Shown: positions 9,801 to 20,850 of the stretch, one piece after another
How the letters are laid out: each line of letters starts with the position of its first letter
Position numbering within the stretch: the stretch's first letter is position 1
Assembly: GCF_001039355.2 (NCBI RefSeq)
Contig: NW_019774136.1
Location: 98,332 to 123,193, forward strand
Direction of reading: 5' to 3'
From: Lingula anatina
Taxonomy: Eukaryota; Brachiopoda; Lingulata; Lingulida; Lingulidae
DNA: 24,862 bases
The notes under the pieces: model-generated
What the model was told of the DNA's origin: nothing
Seen by the model: only the letters and a program-made list of their open reading frames with translations
Database searches by the model: none
Translations under genes and position numbers: made by a program

Positions 9801-10590
9801 GTTGTGTACATTTTGGGGTCAATGACGCAGAGTCGTAAACGATAGTTTCGAAATATTTTCTTTATCCTCTAATCGTTACAATAACCTTAATAAAACTTTA
9901 AGAATATTTTCTATTATATTAATATAAACAAAAAGTACGATTTATAAAAATGAGACGCATTTGAACGGCACTGTGGACCGGAATCACTGTATAACTCACC
10001 GCTCATACCCCTCATTCTAGACGTCCACCCCAACGTATCCTGACGAGGTGCAGTATTTTTTATTGCGTAATTACAAAGCTCAAGACCTTAACTGTTCAAA
10101 AATTGCCTTATTTTATTCATATTCGACGCCGTGTTAGGCTAAATTTGCCAATCGGCGAGTGCTGATTTTTGACCTTGATTTTGTACCCTCTTTTCACGGG
10201 CCAAATTCGTTACTATAGCAACGTGATTGACATTTTAGTCACACATCACCCGAAAGGTCTTGGCATGGACCCTTAGAAAAAGGGAATAGTTAAAGCTGAA
10301 ATGTTAAATCCTTCATGGAATTCTCAAGCAAACTTCCACTACTTTTGTTACGATATTTTGTGTAGTCAGGACCCCCAAATTTCAGATGGCAATATCTATT
10401 TTTTCCAGAATTTTCAGAATTTTTTTGAAGTGTGTTTTCAACATCTTTTGTAACAGTTATCAAACACAGAAAATTTGGGTTGAATCTGTTGACCCCCACC
10501 TTGCCACATTTTGGCTGATTTGGTTGATTCTCTCGTGAAATGGCACTTAAGTGCAATCTATGGAATCAGCTTCATTGTCTGACAAACTAC
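9801..10590. other. Non-coding flank
   Basis: Presumed 5' region of the minus-strand gene that starts at 9800. An 88-codon minus frame at 10290-10556 has ordinary composition but no recognised domain, no neighbouring exon and no good start, so I do not call it a gene. Confidence 0.35.
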
Positions 10591-10591
10591 T

Positions 10592-10763
10592 AATCACCCC
10601 ATTCCCTAGGTACGGCCACACCTCAAGTCACACTAAAATTCCCATGTAGCCCACTCATGCACCAAAGACTCATGTTCCTAATTCGAATGGTCTAGGAGGA
10701 GATGAAATAAATTACGGTAATATATTAGTCAACCGTTCCCAGGGACAGCCACACCCCAAGTCA

Positions 10764-10801
<38 letters not shown>

Positions 10802-11110
10802 GATGTGCCTATGCACACCCCGACATTTTATTTTCCTCAACCTAAAGACCTATGGGTATATAGCAGAAAATATAATTTAAAGATCATAATCAACCACCCC
10901 TAGGGACGGCAAAACCCATAGTCCGAAGGACACGTGCACATCCCTAATGGCAAGTTTAAATATCCCCAACGTCTCATGTTCCTCACTTAAATGGATAGAG
11001 GATAACAGTAACAACGATATAAAAATATACCCCCCTTCCGAAGGATTGCAAAGTCACACTAATTAAGATCTACCGGTAGATAGCAGAAATTACGATGTAA
11101 AAATTACAAT
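10592..11110. repeat. Degenerate tandem array, ~137-bp period, about four units
   Basis: Units begin near 10592, 10730, 10891 and 11027. Each opens with a form of (A)CCCC/GTTCCC-AGGGACGGC-AAGTCAC and closes with a TAAA-rich stretch ending in ATCAACC or ATCAGCC. Unit 2 is lengthened by a pure A run of about 34 bases (10766-10799). The units are clearly related but heavily diverged, so the array is old. Confidence 0.65.
10766..10799 (+). repeat. Poly-A run of about 34 bases
   Basis: An uninterrupted A run inside unit 2 of the tandem array. It may be an expanded microsatellite or the tail of a retroposed fragment. Its exact length is unreliable in any assembly. Confidence 0.9.
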
Positions 11111-11520
11111 CAGCCCAAATAGAAAGTGAAATCTGTACATCGCTCGCTCGTGCGATACGGGCGCACCTGCGTGGCGGTTATTTACTTATGTGTACGTATA
11201 CCGCGGAATCTTACACATCATACTATCAGCCTGGGGGCTTGTATCTACCCTCTACCAGGACCGCAGTTATTATGCGGATATTTTCTTTGAGGCGAGTACA
11301 GAGAATAACGGTGAATTTAACCAGAGATATATCTATAAATATCTAGTGATAAATATGTCTTTGGTCCTGGTGGAGGTAGAGTTTATGTAATGAGGCAAGG
11401 CCACAGTTTGTTTTTGCTTCATAACTAGGCAAAGATAGCATAACACGTCTAATATATACAGTATGTGTTAAGTACATATACACACAGAGAGCGCCGATAC
11501 AAACACACCAGGACTGGGTT
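11111..11520. other. Non-coding spacer
   Basis: A 66-codon plus frame at 11190-11390 has no recognisable features. Nothing else is seen here. Confidence 0.35.
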
Positions 11521-11528
11521 GTATGAAA

Positions 11529-11683
11529 GCCGTATAGCAGTATACGCCGGATAACTCTATACAGTGTGTAAATGCCCTATACGGTGTATAGCTAAACGGT
11601 GGATAAATATGCATTGTATAAAGAGCGTATAAACAGGCGGATAGCTAAACGGTGGATAAAATCACTATACAGTGGATAATTGC
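11529..11683. repeat. Short-motif array of TATAC(A/G)GTG and CGGTGGATAA
   Basis: A 20-base perfect repeat, ATAGCTAAACGGTGGATAAA, occurs at 11588-11607 and again at 11641-11660 (53 bases apart). Around it are variants: CCGGATAA, CTATACAGTG (twice), CTATACGGTGTATAG and AGTGGATAA. Several are locally palindromic, such as TATAC-GG-TGTATA. Confidence 0.75.
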
Positions 11684-11699
11684 TAAGAACAACCTCACT

Positions 11700-12323
11700 T
11701 TGAAGATAGTTGCTATGAACAACTGGGTCTATGTCCATATTTGGTTACCCATCAGGCACTGTTGCTAAATAACTTTACTGATAAAACAAATCCAAGAAAT
11801 TGACAATAGAATAATTACTTTTGATATATTATTCATTTTTATGGACTGTTCATCTTTGTTTCAAATACAAGACTTAATTGTTGCAATCAAACACTGAAAT
11901 GAACAAAAGTAACTTGCAAACACTTTGGGCTTACAAGTCCACAGAAGTCAGTATACTTCAAATGCATTGTAGTTGAAAATTCATTTTTAACTTGTAGTGT
12001 TAATTGTTGTTCATAAATAATTTTACATGTGAATATTATATTCTAAAAGAAATGTAGAGAAATTACTTTACATTACTTACTATTTTCAATTTTATTATTT
12101 ATTTCACAACTTGTGCATTATGTGCTGATGAAAATGTACATGTAATATGTTATTTATACAAGGGTATCACATTGAACACAATAATTGAACACATTGCTTT
12201 TCAATTACAAAACACATAACGAATAGATGATTACAGTTTGAAACGGTACACAAATAATCTTAATCTGGATCAGTACTTTTATATCTACATATATGTGAAA
12301 TATTAATGTTTGTTTGAAAAGTT
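11700..12323. other. Non-coding AT-rich spacer
   Basis: No gene, RNA or clear repeat recognised. Confidence 0.35.
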
Positions 12324-12419
12324 TTAAAATATATCCCCTGGTTTCTGGTGTTGAGGTGGAAAAAATGTGCGCAGTGTGGACACTTCCAGGCCACTGGGAG
12401 ACAATATTTGTAAATCTAC
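12324..12419 (-). CDS. Candidate terminal exon, unassigned
   Basis: A strong acceptor-like tract (TTCTTTTTTTCAG on the minus strand) is followed by 31 sense codons and a TAA. The peptide contains LQILSPSGLEVSTLRT and ends QKPGDIF. It does not resemble the end of eIF2B delta, whose fragments lie upstream on the same strand. No adjoining exon of the right phase was found, so it could be chance. Confidence 0.25.
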   Translation of the reverse strand, partial: VDLQILSPSGLEVSTLRTFFPPQHQKPGDIF

Positions 12420-13089
12420 CTGAAAAAAAGAAAAGAAATGAATATAGAGAATAATTTGAAAAGGGGAATGGGGAGGGGGAGACAATAATTAAAACAATAA
12501 TAATGATGAAAGCATATCAATTAAGCAACATTTTCATTTTTTTTCAAAATAGTCAAATGTTCAATTTGCATCTATGAGATAGAATATGATAAGGTGATGA
12601 AAATAAAATTTAATTAACATATTAGCATTTAATTCCATCACGTTAGTCTTTATTTACTTTGCAGTTCAAAGGGGCCTACTTTTTAATAACCAAATAAAAA
12701 GAAAACAAAGTAATTAACACATTCCCAAAGTTTTAAAATGGTAATAAACTTTTAATTTAGTAATTACGCGGTTCTGCAATGATTTTGTTATTTATTAAAA
12801 AGTGATTATAGACTATTAAGGCAGAATGCATTAGCTGCACCTGCATAAACATTGCTTGCACATTTTGTCACACTGAAGAAGCCAAGGTCATGGCCGCAAA
12901 AATGGCCGACTTACAAAGTTGCCTTGAATTACAAAGCAAGAGCACCTAAGAAGACTTCCGTAGGCTGGCATCAGTATGATAAATCACAGTATTACTTTGT
13001 CTATTATATAAAATAAAACATGTGCACGAAAGTGGTATGTCATGTCATACAAAGCATGTTGTGCTAGATGATATATGAACATTTTGTTT
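12420..13089. other. Non-coding AT-rich spacer
   Basis: No supported gene. A short AATGGCCGCAAAAATGGCC-like GC-richer island lies near 12890, without an open frame of interest. Confidence 0.35.
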
Positions 13090-13440
13090 GAGGAGACAGT
13101 TTCAACCGTGTTGGTTGAGACAAAATATTGTATATTGTGTTAGGTGAGACATTTAGTTGTATTAAGGCAAACCATAATCTTCTCCTCTACAAAGATATAA
13201 TACACTTTGCTGAAGCAGATAAAACAATTTCTTTATTGTCCAAGATGTTGTGCGCAGTGTTTGATGAGCCAGAGCACATAGAGTGAAAAGGAGCTTTCTC
13301 ACAGAACACTGTGTTAGTGGAGACATTGTACATTGTATTGGTTGAGATATTGTGTTAGTTGTCTTATTGTGCATTGTATTGGATGAGTTATTGTGTTGGT
13401 TGACCCAATGTGCATTGCTGAAACTAACATGTTGTGCATA
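13090..13440. repeat. Degenerate minisatellite built on ATTGT(A/G)CATTGTATTGG and GTGTTGGTTGA
   Basis: Variants of ATTGTGCATTGTATTGG and TATTGTGTTAGTTG/GTGTTGGTTGA alternate with a unit of roughly 38-42 bases. The array is best ordered at 13325-13430 and looser before that. The open frames seen here are products of the repeat. Confidence 0.6.
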
Positions 13441-13707
13441 TTACTGATTGAAACACAGTTTATTTTTTTGTTTGAAACAAGTTTTTTCCAAGAGAGCTGT
13501 CCAGTTAACATTTGGACAGCCATCTGCCTCAAAAACAGCCCATCTTTTCAAAGACCGCTGGATGACTTACAAAATTGGTGGTTGGTTGGTTGGGCATGCT
13601 TGGGTTGGACTCAGTGTAAATGAATGAGCAAATAATAGATTCACATATTGGACTCCCTGTAGCCCAAATCCTGGGGAACCCCCAGATTTGAAATTAATCA
13701 CACTGAC

Positions 13708-13882
13708 CTCTTGCATAACATAAAGAGCTGTATTGAGAACGTAAGGACACTTAATGTCATGTCTAACGAGACGACAGATCATCTCTCGCCCTTCTAACTT
13801 TGGATGACCGTCATCGACGAAAACACAAAACTGTCTTCCTTTAGAGTGTGCGTCGCAGAGTATCTTCCGGATCAAAGAAGAG
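13708..13882 (-). pseudogene. EIF2B4: eIF2B delta exon fragment (CSSLIRK...VMQE)
   Basis: The acceptor is TTTTCAG and the donor GTCAGT. The codon for Cys is completed across the preceding intron, exactly as expected for GCSSL. The fragment carries RQFCVFVDDGHPKLEGRE, where the family usually has DSRP, and YVLNTALYVMQE is one residue shorter than the human sequence as I recall it. A downstream exon with the next family block was not found. Confidence 0.8.
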
Positions 13883-14021
13883 CTGAAAAGAGAAGCAATC
13901 TGTTTCATTATTACAAAAACACTTAAAAACTATCACCATTAGTATAAACACCCCCACTTAACATTTTATTCTGAAAGTATAAAAAAATAATCAAAGCTTT
14001 AAAAAAGTTTTCACCACTCAC

Positions 14022-14136
14022 CAACCAAAAACAAGAAGGACATCCCCATCATCAGAACAGTTAGAGAGATGGCTTCTCCAGCTAGAATCTTTTCTTGCAA
14101 GAATTCTTCAATTACCTCCATCAAATTTCTTTTGGC
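14022..14136 (-). pseudogene. EIF2B4: eIF2B delta exon fragment with frameshifting deletion
   Basis: The acceptor is TTTTCCTCAG and the donor GTGAGT. It reads AKRNLMEVIEEFLQEKILAG then EAIS in one frame and GDVLLVFG in another. About 17 bases lie where about 24 are expected, which breaks the frame with no homopolymer nearby. Confidence 0.8.
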
Positions 14137-14649
14137 CTGAGGAAAATAATTCAAATCTATAATTTTTTCTCTTAAATTCCATACCTAAAATCACATGTCT
14201 GCCATATTTATTACCTCAAAGTTTCATTTTTAATGAGAAATTTACTTGCGTAAAAGATTTCTACTACACATTATATAAATCACGTACGAATAACATTAAA
14301 AATATTGAATTACACGACTTATTTGGAGAGATAAATATGCCCAAACTTAAAGAGTCAAAGACAAATATGCCAAACGGTTTTATAGACCTATTAGAAGGAT
14401 CAACCTATTTAAAAATCATATTTGTCAAAATCAATTTTAATCTAACAGGCGTAAATATCCAGTATTAATGTAATTCTTACTTGGACCAGTTAATCCTGAT
14501 TTGGGTCACCAGATTATTTGACTTCTGGTACTATGACCACAAATAGACATGAATTGGGGTTTTTTGGAAATACATTATTGGTAGAAATGGCTTGGTGGTC
14601 TTATGACCCTGGGTGTGGGGTTGCTTAAGCTAAAGCTGTTTTAAAACTG

Positions 14650-14696
14650 TGCCATTGAGTGCTTTGATAGCAAATGGCCGACAATGGGCAAAGAAA
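14650..14696 (-). pseudogene. EIF2B4: Probable eIF2B delta exon remnant (FL-C-PLSA ... AIKALN)
   Basis: After a good acceptor (TTCTTTTCTTTCAG) the fragment reads FLCPLSA and then, one frame over, FAIKALNGTVL. This fits the family block FLxxCxPLSxxxxNAIKFL with two deletions. No donor follows at the expected place. Confidence 0.5.
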
Positions 14697-15090
14697 CTGA
14701 AAGAAAAGAATAATAATTTTTTAATAACTTGTGTGGAATTTGTAAAAAATAATGCATGCATAGAAATCTTTTTGGATTATTCTTTAGCGCATACATGTGA
14801 AAAAGGGATGTGTTATGAGTTTTCACTTTTGGTATACCTGGGATGGAAACAATAAATGAAGAGAACCATTGCATGCTTTGGAGATATTAAAAAAAATATT
14901 ATCAAGAAAAACCTGACTTGGAGCTTACCAATACACCAGAGAGACATTTTATATTTCAATCTGCTTTATTTCTTTTTCTAATACTAGTAAATATCTCTTT
15001 TATAGTGATAATAATAATAAGTTTTACATTGCAAAAGAATAAAAAGTGAAGAGTGAACCACTGTTCAAGAGAGACCCAATTTTTACCCAC

Positions 15091-15201
15091 CTGTTTGAAG
15101 GCATTAAGCAGTGCAATACACCTTGCATTGGACCCACACACTACCCCCTCTGCATACTGTAAGCCCAGCTGCTTTAAGATTGCAGGGTGGATAGCAACAT
15201 A
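15091..15201 (-). pseudogene. EIF2B4: eIF2B delta exon (IHPAILK...ALLNAFKQ)
   Basis: This is the best conserved exon, containing [20 protein letters not shown] and ending NAFKQ before donor GTGGGT. One residue is inserted before LGLQY. Its start phase does not match the donor phase of the exon at 15503, a mismatch of about one base. Confidence 0.8.
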
Positions 15202-15502
15202 CTTTCAGAATTTAGAAAAAACAATAATATTACTCTAAAAATTCAAGCTGTGAACCGAATTCATCAATTATATTTGCCCAAGCAAGATATGTGTTAATAT
15301 TTCTGGAAAAAAATGTCTTTCAATAGTCTTGTAAGTAGAATTAGTTTCATGGCAAAGTAAAGATTCTTAAATCGTGGCTTATTTAAACTATCACCTTAAA
15401 CTTATAAATATAATTGTAAATCATCACATGTTAGCATGATTTCAAGCCTAAATTGGTTCCTCTCTCATCAAGTCCCTACACTGGAACCAAGCTTATACTC
15501 AC

Positions 15503-15710
15503 TGTATAGCCTGAGTTAGGGATGTGTCTCTCTCAAACTGCTGGAAATGCCTGAACAGACCCACTGTCCTCTCAGTGGCGGCCCTTTGGGGCACCTGTTG
15601 TCTTTCCAACTTCTTGGCAGCTTTCTTCTGTGTGGCTGCATCGTCAACCTTGAGATGGTCAGGGACGCAGATAATTTTTTTCCTTTGTGCTGCCTTCTTT
15701 TTTTTCTGGC
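15503..15710 (-). pseudogene. EIF2B4: eIF2B delta exon (VDDAATQKK...DTSLTQAI)
   Basis: A Lys-rich start (QKKKKAAQRKK) leads into VPDHLKVDDAATQKKAAKKL, ERQQVPQRA and LFRHFQQFERDTSLTQAI, with donor GTGAGT at its end. The frame is open throughout, and its acceptor phase agrees with the preceding exon donor at 15947. Confidence 0.75.
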
Positions 15711-15946
15711 CTTCAACAGAATTGAACCATCAACATTGGTATTTTCATAATACTTTTGTTTCCGCATTTCTTAAATAATCTTTTTAATTACATTAATTTC
15801 TACTACACTGCAGTCTAAGAGCTATTTTTAATGAAATTTAAATAAAAAATGAGCTTACTTGCTGTTGCACTTTGTAAATAAATAAAATTAAATATTAAGT
15901 AATTATTTTAAAATTGAAGAAAAAATTCTCTACAACCAATACTTAC

Positions 15947-15997
15947 ATGTCCCTCCGTCCTTGGAAGCAGTTTTGGCAGCACGCTGAGCCTCTTGAC
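15947..15997 (-). pseudogene. EIF2B4: eIF2B delta N-terminal exon (QEAQRAAKTASKDGG)
   Basis: A short basic/Ala-rich exon with a perfect donor (GTAAGT). The acceptor is uncertain, and the frame does not join cleanly to the upstream exon ending RRALQ. Confidence 0.5.
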
Positions 15998-16187
15998 CTC
16001 ATTGCTTTATTCAAACGGTTGCTAGGAGTCTTTTACCTACTGTGACGTGTGATGGTACAACAATATCTAACATAATATGAGTATTAAGATCAGGGCTACA
16101 GGAGAAAAAAAAATGCTGGGTTGGAGGGTGGGGGGAGGAGGGGGAAAAATGGTCTAAAAACAATAAAAGTAAACTGGCACAATTTAC

Positions 16188-16253
16188 CTGAAGTGCTCTC
16201 CTATCTGTCTTAAACTGCGCTGTCTTAAACTGTGCTTTCATTTCATTTCTCTT
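16188..16253 (-). pseudogene. EIF2B4: eIF2B delta N-terminal exon with internal AQFKT duplication
   Basis: Reads NEMKAQFKTAQFKTDRRALQ before donor GTAAAT. The five-residue AQFKT unit is repeated through a 15-base tandem duplication. It matches the KAEL-KAERRA type Lys-rich tract of the family N-terminus only loosely. Confidence 0.45.
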
Positions 16254-17208
16254 TATAAAAATAAAATAATCAAAAAATCGCAAAATAAATGCACATTTTA
16301 ACTTAATTCAGATTCAAATTGTTGTAATTAATCATAAATTTAACATAACAGTTGCTGTTTACTAATTAACATAAGCGACATTGGCATGCAATCATGATTT
16401 CTTTTCATTCAGCTGTAAGTAGCAAGTGTACATTATGCAGTAGCATCCACATCAAACGTTGAATTTTAGAGATTATTAGAAACTGCAGGCAAATGCTAAT
16501 AGTGCAGATAATTATATCCAGTAATCTCTGCAACTAGGAGAAACCACACCTTGAAAATTATGAATACCTGTATTTTAATTTCTTCAGCTTACTTTATCTG
16601 GATAATTACTACAACAATGATTAGCTATAAGAAAGCAGAAAATAAAACATTAATATTTATATGCATGTTTTGTTAAATAAAATGACAAGCAAAACAGTAT
16701 GGTACATGCGCATGTGTTTCTTCATAATATGTCAATGTAATGGATTCAAATCCGTCAAAGTTTTAGTTTCTTTTCAGAATCTAAAAATCATTTCTTGCAA
16801 GAAAATATGCCAAATTGCACAAGCACAGACCTTAAGTAAGGTAGCAAGACGGTTCATAACAAATTACAAAAGGCAAGCAAAATGTGTAATATTAATAAAA
16901 TATATAATTTGGCAGTCATCAATTACATAGCACAGTGTTAGACCTGAGAAGCATGAGTCTTAAAGCACCATCAGTGAAGATACACACCATGAGAATATTC
17001 TGTCCGTCGCTATTCCATAGTTAAAATCAGTTTATGACCAGGAGCAAACCTGCAGAAAATTATGAGCTCGAATTTCCAGTAAAATGCATCATGTAAGAAA
17101 GAAATGGTGTTTATATGAATGTCATCCTTTAAGATATTTGCAATAGTACTGAAATGTAATTAGACTGAGGTGTGCATGCAGTCTTAACCCTTGATTTCTT
17201 TGCACTGT
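16254..17208. other. Non-coding AT-rich stretch
   Basis: An 89-codon plus frame at 16661-16930 lacks any recognisable domain. No first exon for the eIF2B delta remnant was found here. Confidence 0.35.
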
Positions 17209-17235
17209 GTAAGGGATAACAAATGTTCATTTTGA

Positions 17236-17275
<40 letters not shown>

Positions 17276-17443
17276 CCCTGGGGTAAACCAGAGTTTACCT
17301 TTATATACCAATGATTAATGAATCCGTTCCGATGTTTACAGTTAGTTTTTTTCAATCTGTTAAGAGAGGGTAACCATGTACATGTATGTAGGACACGAAG
17401 TCCAATGGCAACCACAGATTTCAGAATAATTGCGAAAACCTCC
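17209..17443 (+). repeat. Dispersed repeat, copy A
   Basis: One of three same-orientation copies in the window. Shared blocks in order: GGGATAACAA, CCTGGGGTAAACCAGA, AATGAATCC, AGTTAGTTTTTTTCAATCTG, GGTAACCATG and CACAGATTTCAGAATAATTG. A pure A run (about 17238-17272) lies within this copy. It has no coding content. Confidence 0.75.
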
Positions 17444-19652
17444 CATTTTGTGGGAAAATGGAATTTATTCTATATCTATGACTGCATTCTCATTGATACA
17501 GATCGACCTAACTCCCTGGGGGCTCACGCTAAACTGATGTCAGCAGAGCGCGCACGGTGGTTGATTACACCTCCATACTTTTAGTAGGCGGGACAGACGA
17601 TTAAGCCGGCTAAGCTGACAGTAATCTAGTGATAATCTAGTAATATTTATGTATTGTCCTACCCGGACCTACCTGTATCTGTAGTCTGAAATTATCTGTC
17701 AACCCCTTAAAATAAATACATTTTTCTTTATATGATTAAATATATCAAAAACGTGTATGGTTTGTTGATTAATTATTATATCACTGTTTACCTGTAAATA
17801 TTTCTAAACATATCAAAATGATGTTGTTAAATATTCAAATTTGTACCCTTGTTTGTCGACCTTTCACGGATATGGACAGATCTGTGATTTATCCGATGTC
17901 TGTTTTGACGGCATCTAAATATTAACTGTTATCAGTGAGAAAGGGTGACACACGTGTTTTATTTTCTTGAGCAAAGGGTAGAAACTTGAGTCAACTAGCA
18001 GGTTTAAAAAACGTTTTAATCCTCAACCATTAAAATGTCTTGATCAACGCTGTACAAATATCACAAATCACCAGTGCATCAGTTTAATGGTTAAAATATC
18101 TGTAAGGGGGTAATTACCTACTCTTGTACGACATATTGTGCCGTGATAAGAGGGAATGAGCAGGTATGACTGACCAAGAAAGAAGCAACACCCATATAAA
18201 TTTATACATTTGAAAACATCGATGCATCGTGAACAAAATAAAAGGTCACCAGGATCTCTTTTATATTTTATCTTCCTAATGTGCCTTAACAGACCCATAC
18301 AGTTTTGACAGCCATAGGGCTTCTGCTAGTGGGTATATGAACCTTTGAAATTCACCATGTTCAAACATGATTTTGGGAGGTGGGGTGAAAAAAGGGGACA
18401 GTGCAAACAAGGCGGGTTGTATTTTTTGATTGAATGTCTTATGAAGGGTCATATTTATCAACAAAATGCATCGTATATGAATATTGTAAATATATAAGTA
18501 CACTGTACATGAGGAGAAAATAAACATATAAATGATTTGCATGTTTGCTGCAGAAAATCTGCAGTATTTCAGCCCAAAATGGTCAAATTCTGTGAACTGT
18601 CACCTTGCTGCACTTGTCTGCTGGTTAGAATGACTGGCATTCTTTCTTAAATGGGGGAACGCAGTTGCAAAGGCTCAACAGAAAATTTATTTGCCGGACA
18701 CCAGATGGGACATTCTAAAAATACTGAAATCCCGTGGGTCGCCTTTCAGTACATTATTTTATCTGTCGATTCATCCGTTGACAGTGAACATAGAAATACT
18801 CGCATATTTCATGTGTGCCACAGCTTCTTTTTATCGTTTCCTTCTTTCAGAGTTTTTGATCAGTGATATTTAAGCGCTAATTAATTACTCTCTGCGTCTA
18901 CGGTTGCAAAAGCGATATGCCTATGAAAGGCTATGATGTATTCTCTTGTGTTTTAGATATGGAAAACAGACAAACCTGAACCACATTGAGAAGACTGTGG
19001 TTGAATTATAACAAGTGGATGGATCTTTTCTTTGCGCATAATGAAGTCTGGCGCTGCATGCAGTAACCCGATGCTGCTCTTTACAGTGTCTCTTGCGTAA
19101 TCTTTAGCTTCATCGAGTTGTTATGCAACATTCTTTGATCATTCAAAATTATTTGATAAGGCATCCTTTCACTGCTAACGAGCACAATGATGCAATTTGC
19201 CCACACGGAAAATCCCAATTCACCAAAGAAATGCCCTTATTGCCGGGAAAAAGTCCATTCTTGATAAAATTTGATGTAAGTACAGGAAGGGTTCGTTCTA
19301 AAAGGTATTTTTTTTCAGAAAAAGAACCAGCCTTTTGAAACTGCTGGCTACGGGCCCGATTACCCTGTTGAAATCACGTCATTTTTCGTCTTTACTATCT
19401 TTTTCTTTTTTTTTCACAGTTGTAGCGTCCTGATTCCTTCTTTGACTACTGAAAAAAATCACACCAATGGTCCCCTCTTGAAACAAGAATTTTGACTAGC
19501 TGTATCATAGTTCTAAACTGTACCAAAGGTTACCATCCTCACTCTGAAATACCAAAAAGAAAAAATGGGCTCTTTTTATAAATACATCTAAGACATATTT
19601 GTGCACGAATAGCAAGATGAGCAGATTTCTAGTAAAAGTCCTAAAATTTCTT
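17444..19652. other. Long non-coding stretch
   Basis: No supported exon. Small frames near 17318-17584, 18276-18542 and 18651-18873 show no family features. A single segment near 17497-17535 (GATCGACCTAACTCCCTGGG) vaguely resembles the arms of the foldback elements further right but has no partner arm. Confidence 0.35.
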
Positions 19653-19868
19653 AAGGGGATAACAACAATTCATTTTGGTCTTGAAATGGACTTTCCTGGG
19701 GGTAAACCAGATTGGTTAATAAATCCATCCCTACATTTAAAGTTAGAACCTGTTGTTTTTTCTTAAAGTTAGTTTTTTTTAATATAATCAATTACTACAT
19801 CTACTACATCCTTGGAGGTCACGTGCTCCGATAGCAAGAACAGATTACAGAATATGTGGTAACCGCCG
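19653..19868 (+). repeat. Dispersed repeat, copy B
   Basis: Shares GGGGATAACAAC, CCTGGGGGTAAACCAGAT, AATAAATCCAT, AAAGTTAGTTTTTTTT and a diverged CAGATTACAGAATA with copies A and C, in the same order and orientation. It is followed by a T run. Confidence 0.65.
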
Positions 19869-20660
19869 TAGATTTTTTCTGTATTTCTGTAAGTTTTTTT
19901 TTTTTTTAAATTTATTGTGAAATATAGATCTCATACGAAGAGTTGTTATGCCTTTAAAAGTGCATTCGTAGTCTTGTCGTTTTCGTAGTTTCGTTTTTTA
20001 CCACTTCAGATGAGACCACTCTACTTGTTGAACACCCAATAAATCGAAATTACAGACTTATATAACACTTTCACCGCAATTTTTATTTCATTTTGTTTAT
20101 TCTGTAGTCTACAATAACTTCTCTTCGTTTGCTAACATTCACACTCAAATTAATGAACTCACCGAAGGGGTAGATAGGCGGACAATCGGTTTGTGTAATG
20201 AAACGCTGTGCAAATGGCAAGTGACTTTACGTCGGGAATTTAACTCGTTGCTGGGTTTGTTCATTTGAGCATTTGTGCACACAAATCTGAGGTTCGAGTT
20301 AGGAAAAGCCTAATCTGTTCATAAGCCCTGTCCTTGATACACGTATAGGAATGGCTGGAATGGTGTTCTAGATATCAGGTATTTTGCCCTGTATGATTGG
20401 CTTGTTAAAAATTATACTTGTCAGTAATGAAGCATCTTCACAATTGAAAAGGCAGAGATCAGGCAATGGTGATATTCCACAAACAGACCAATCAAAACAT
20501 GCACATTTGGACTGAATTTAAAAAAAAAAACAATGCTGTCATTGTCTTGTAAAGATGCAACGTATTTAATGCTGTGATCTAAGGTGCAATGTATACTTAC
20601 TGTTAGAAGCCTCGCCTTTTTCACATCAATCTTAAATCAAAGTTAAAAGGAAAAACCTTC
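19869..20660. other. Non-coding flank upstream of the receptor gene
   Basis: No gene recognised. The minus-strand frame at 20421-20624 has no supporting features. Confidence 0.35.
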
Positions 20661-20780
20661 TGATTGGCTGAGGCTGCTACTTTTTTCACGTTTTAGAGAG
20701 ACCAGGGACGCACTGAGGATTACAAGGCGGTACCTGAGATATATCCCTGAGCTGGTTGCATGGTATATATATATATATAT
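20661..20780 (+). promoter_or_regulatory. Candidate promoter: inverted CCAAT box and TATA-like run
   Basis: GATTGGCT (an inverted CCAAT box) lies at about 20662-20669. A TATATATATATATATAT run at about 20763-20779 sits roughly 75 bases before the start codon of the receptor exon. Spacing suits a TATA promoter with a short leader, but the TA run may be just a microsatellite. Confidence 0.35.
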
Positions 20781-20850
20781 GTAGAAAGAGAAAGAGAGCC
20801 AAACACTGCTCATTCAAGGAATTGTCAGAAAGACAGGCAAAGTGTTCAAC

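Larger units (their letters stand above)
13708..16253 (-). pseudogene. EIF2B4: Decayed, intron-bearing copy of eIF2B subunit delta
   Basis: Six minus-strand exon fragments follow the order of eIF2B delta, the regulatory subunit of the guanine exchange factor for eIF2: 16253-16188, ~15997-15947, 15710-15503, 15201-15091, ~14696-14650 and 14136-14022, then 13882-13708. Diagnostic stretches include [56 protein letters not shown] and CSSLIRKILCDAHSKGR. Introns and several splice sites survive, so it is not a retrocopy. Damage includes a frameshifting deletion between AGEAIS and GDVLLVFG, and a shortened, shifted exon near 14650-14696. The widely conserved DSRP motif is replaced by DDGHP. The exon expected between 15091 and 14696 and the whole C-terminal third are not found. 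Two splice phases do not match. A real gene with poor assembly is the alternative. Confidence 0.75.

Noticed and set aside
10290-10556. 88-codon minus-strand open frame
   Set aside because: No recognisable motif, no Kozak-like start and no partner exons.
13162-13532. Overlapping minus-strand frames with repeated ITHPIQCT-like peptides
   Set aside because: They are translations of the degenerate minisatellite at 13090-13440.
17129-17415. Minus-strand frames with long Phe runs
   Set aside because: Created by the A run inside dispersed repeat copy A.
17497-17535. Solo arm of the foldback family
   Set aside because: Similarity to the GATCGATCCAACT arms is weak and no inverted partner was found.
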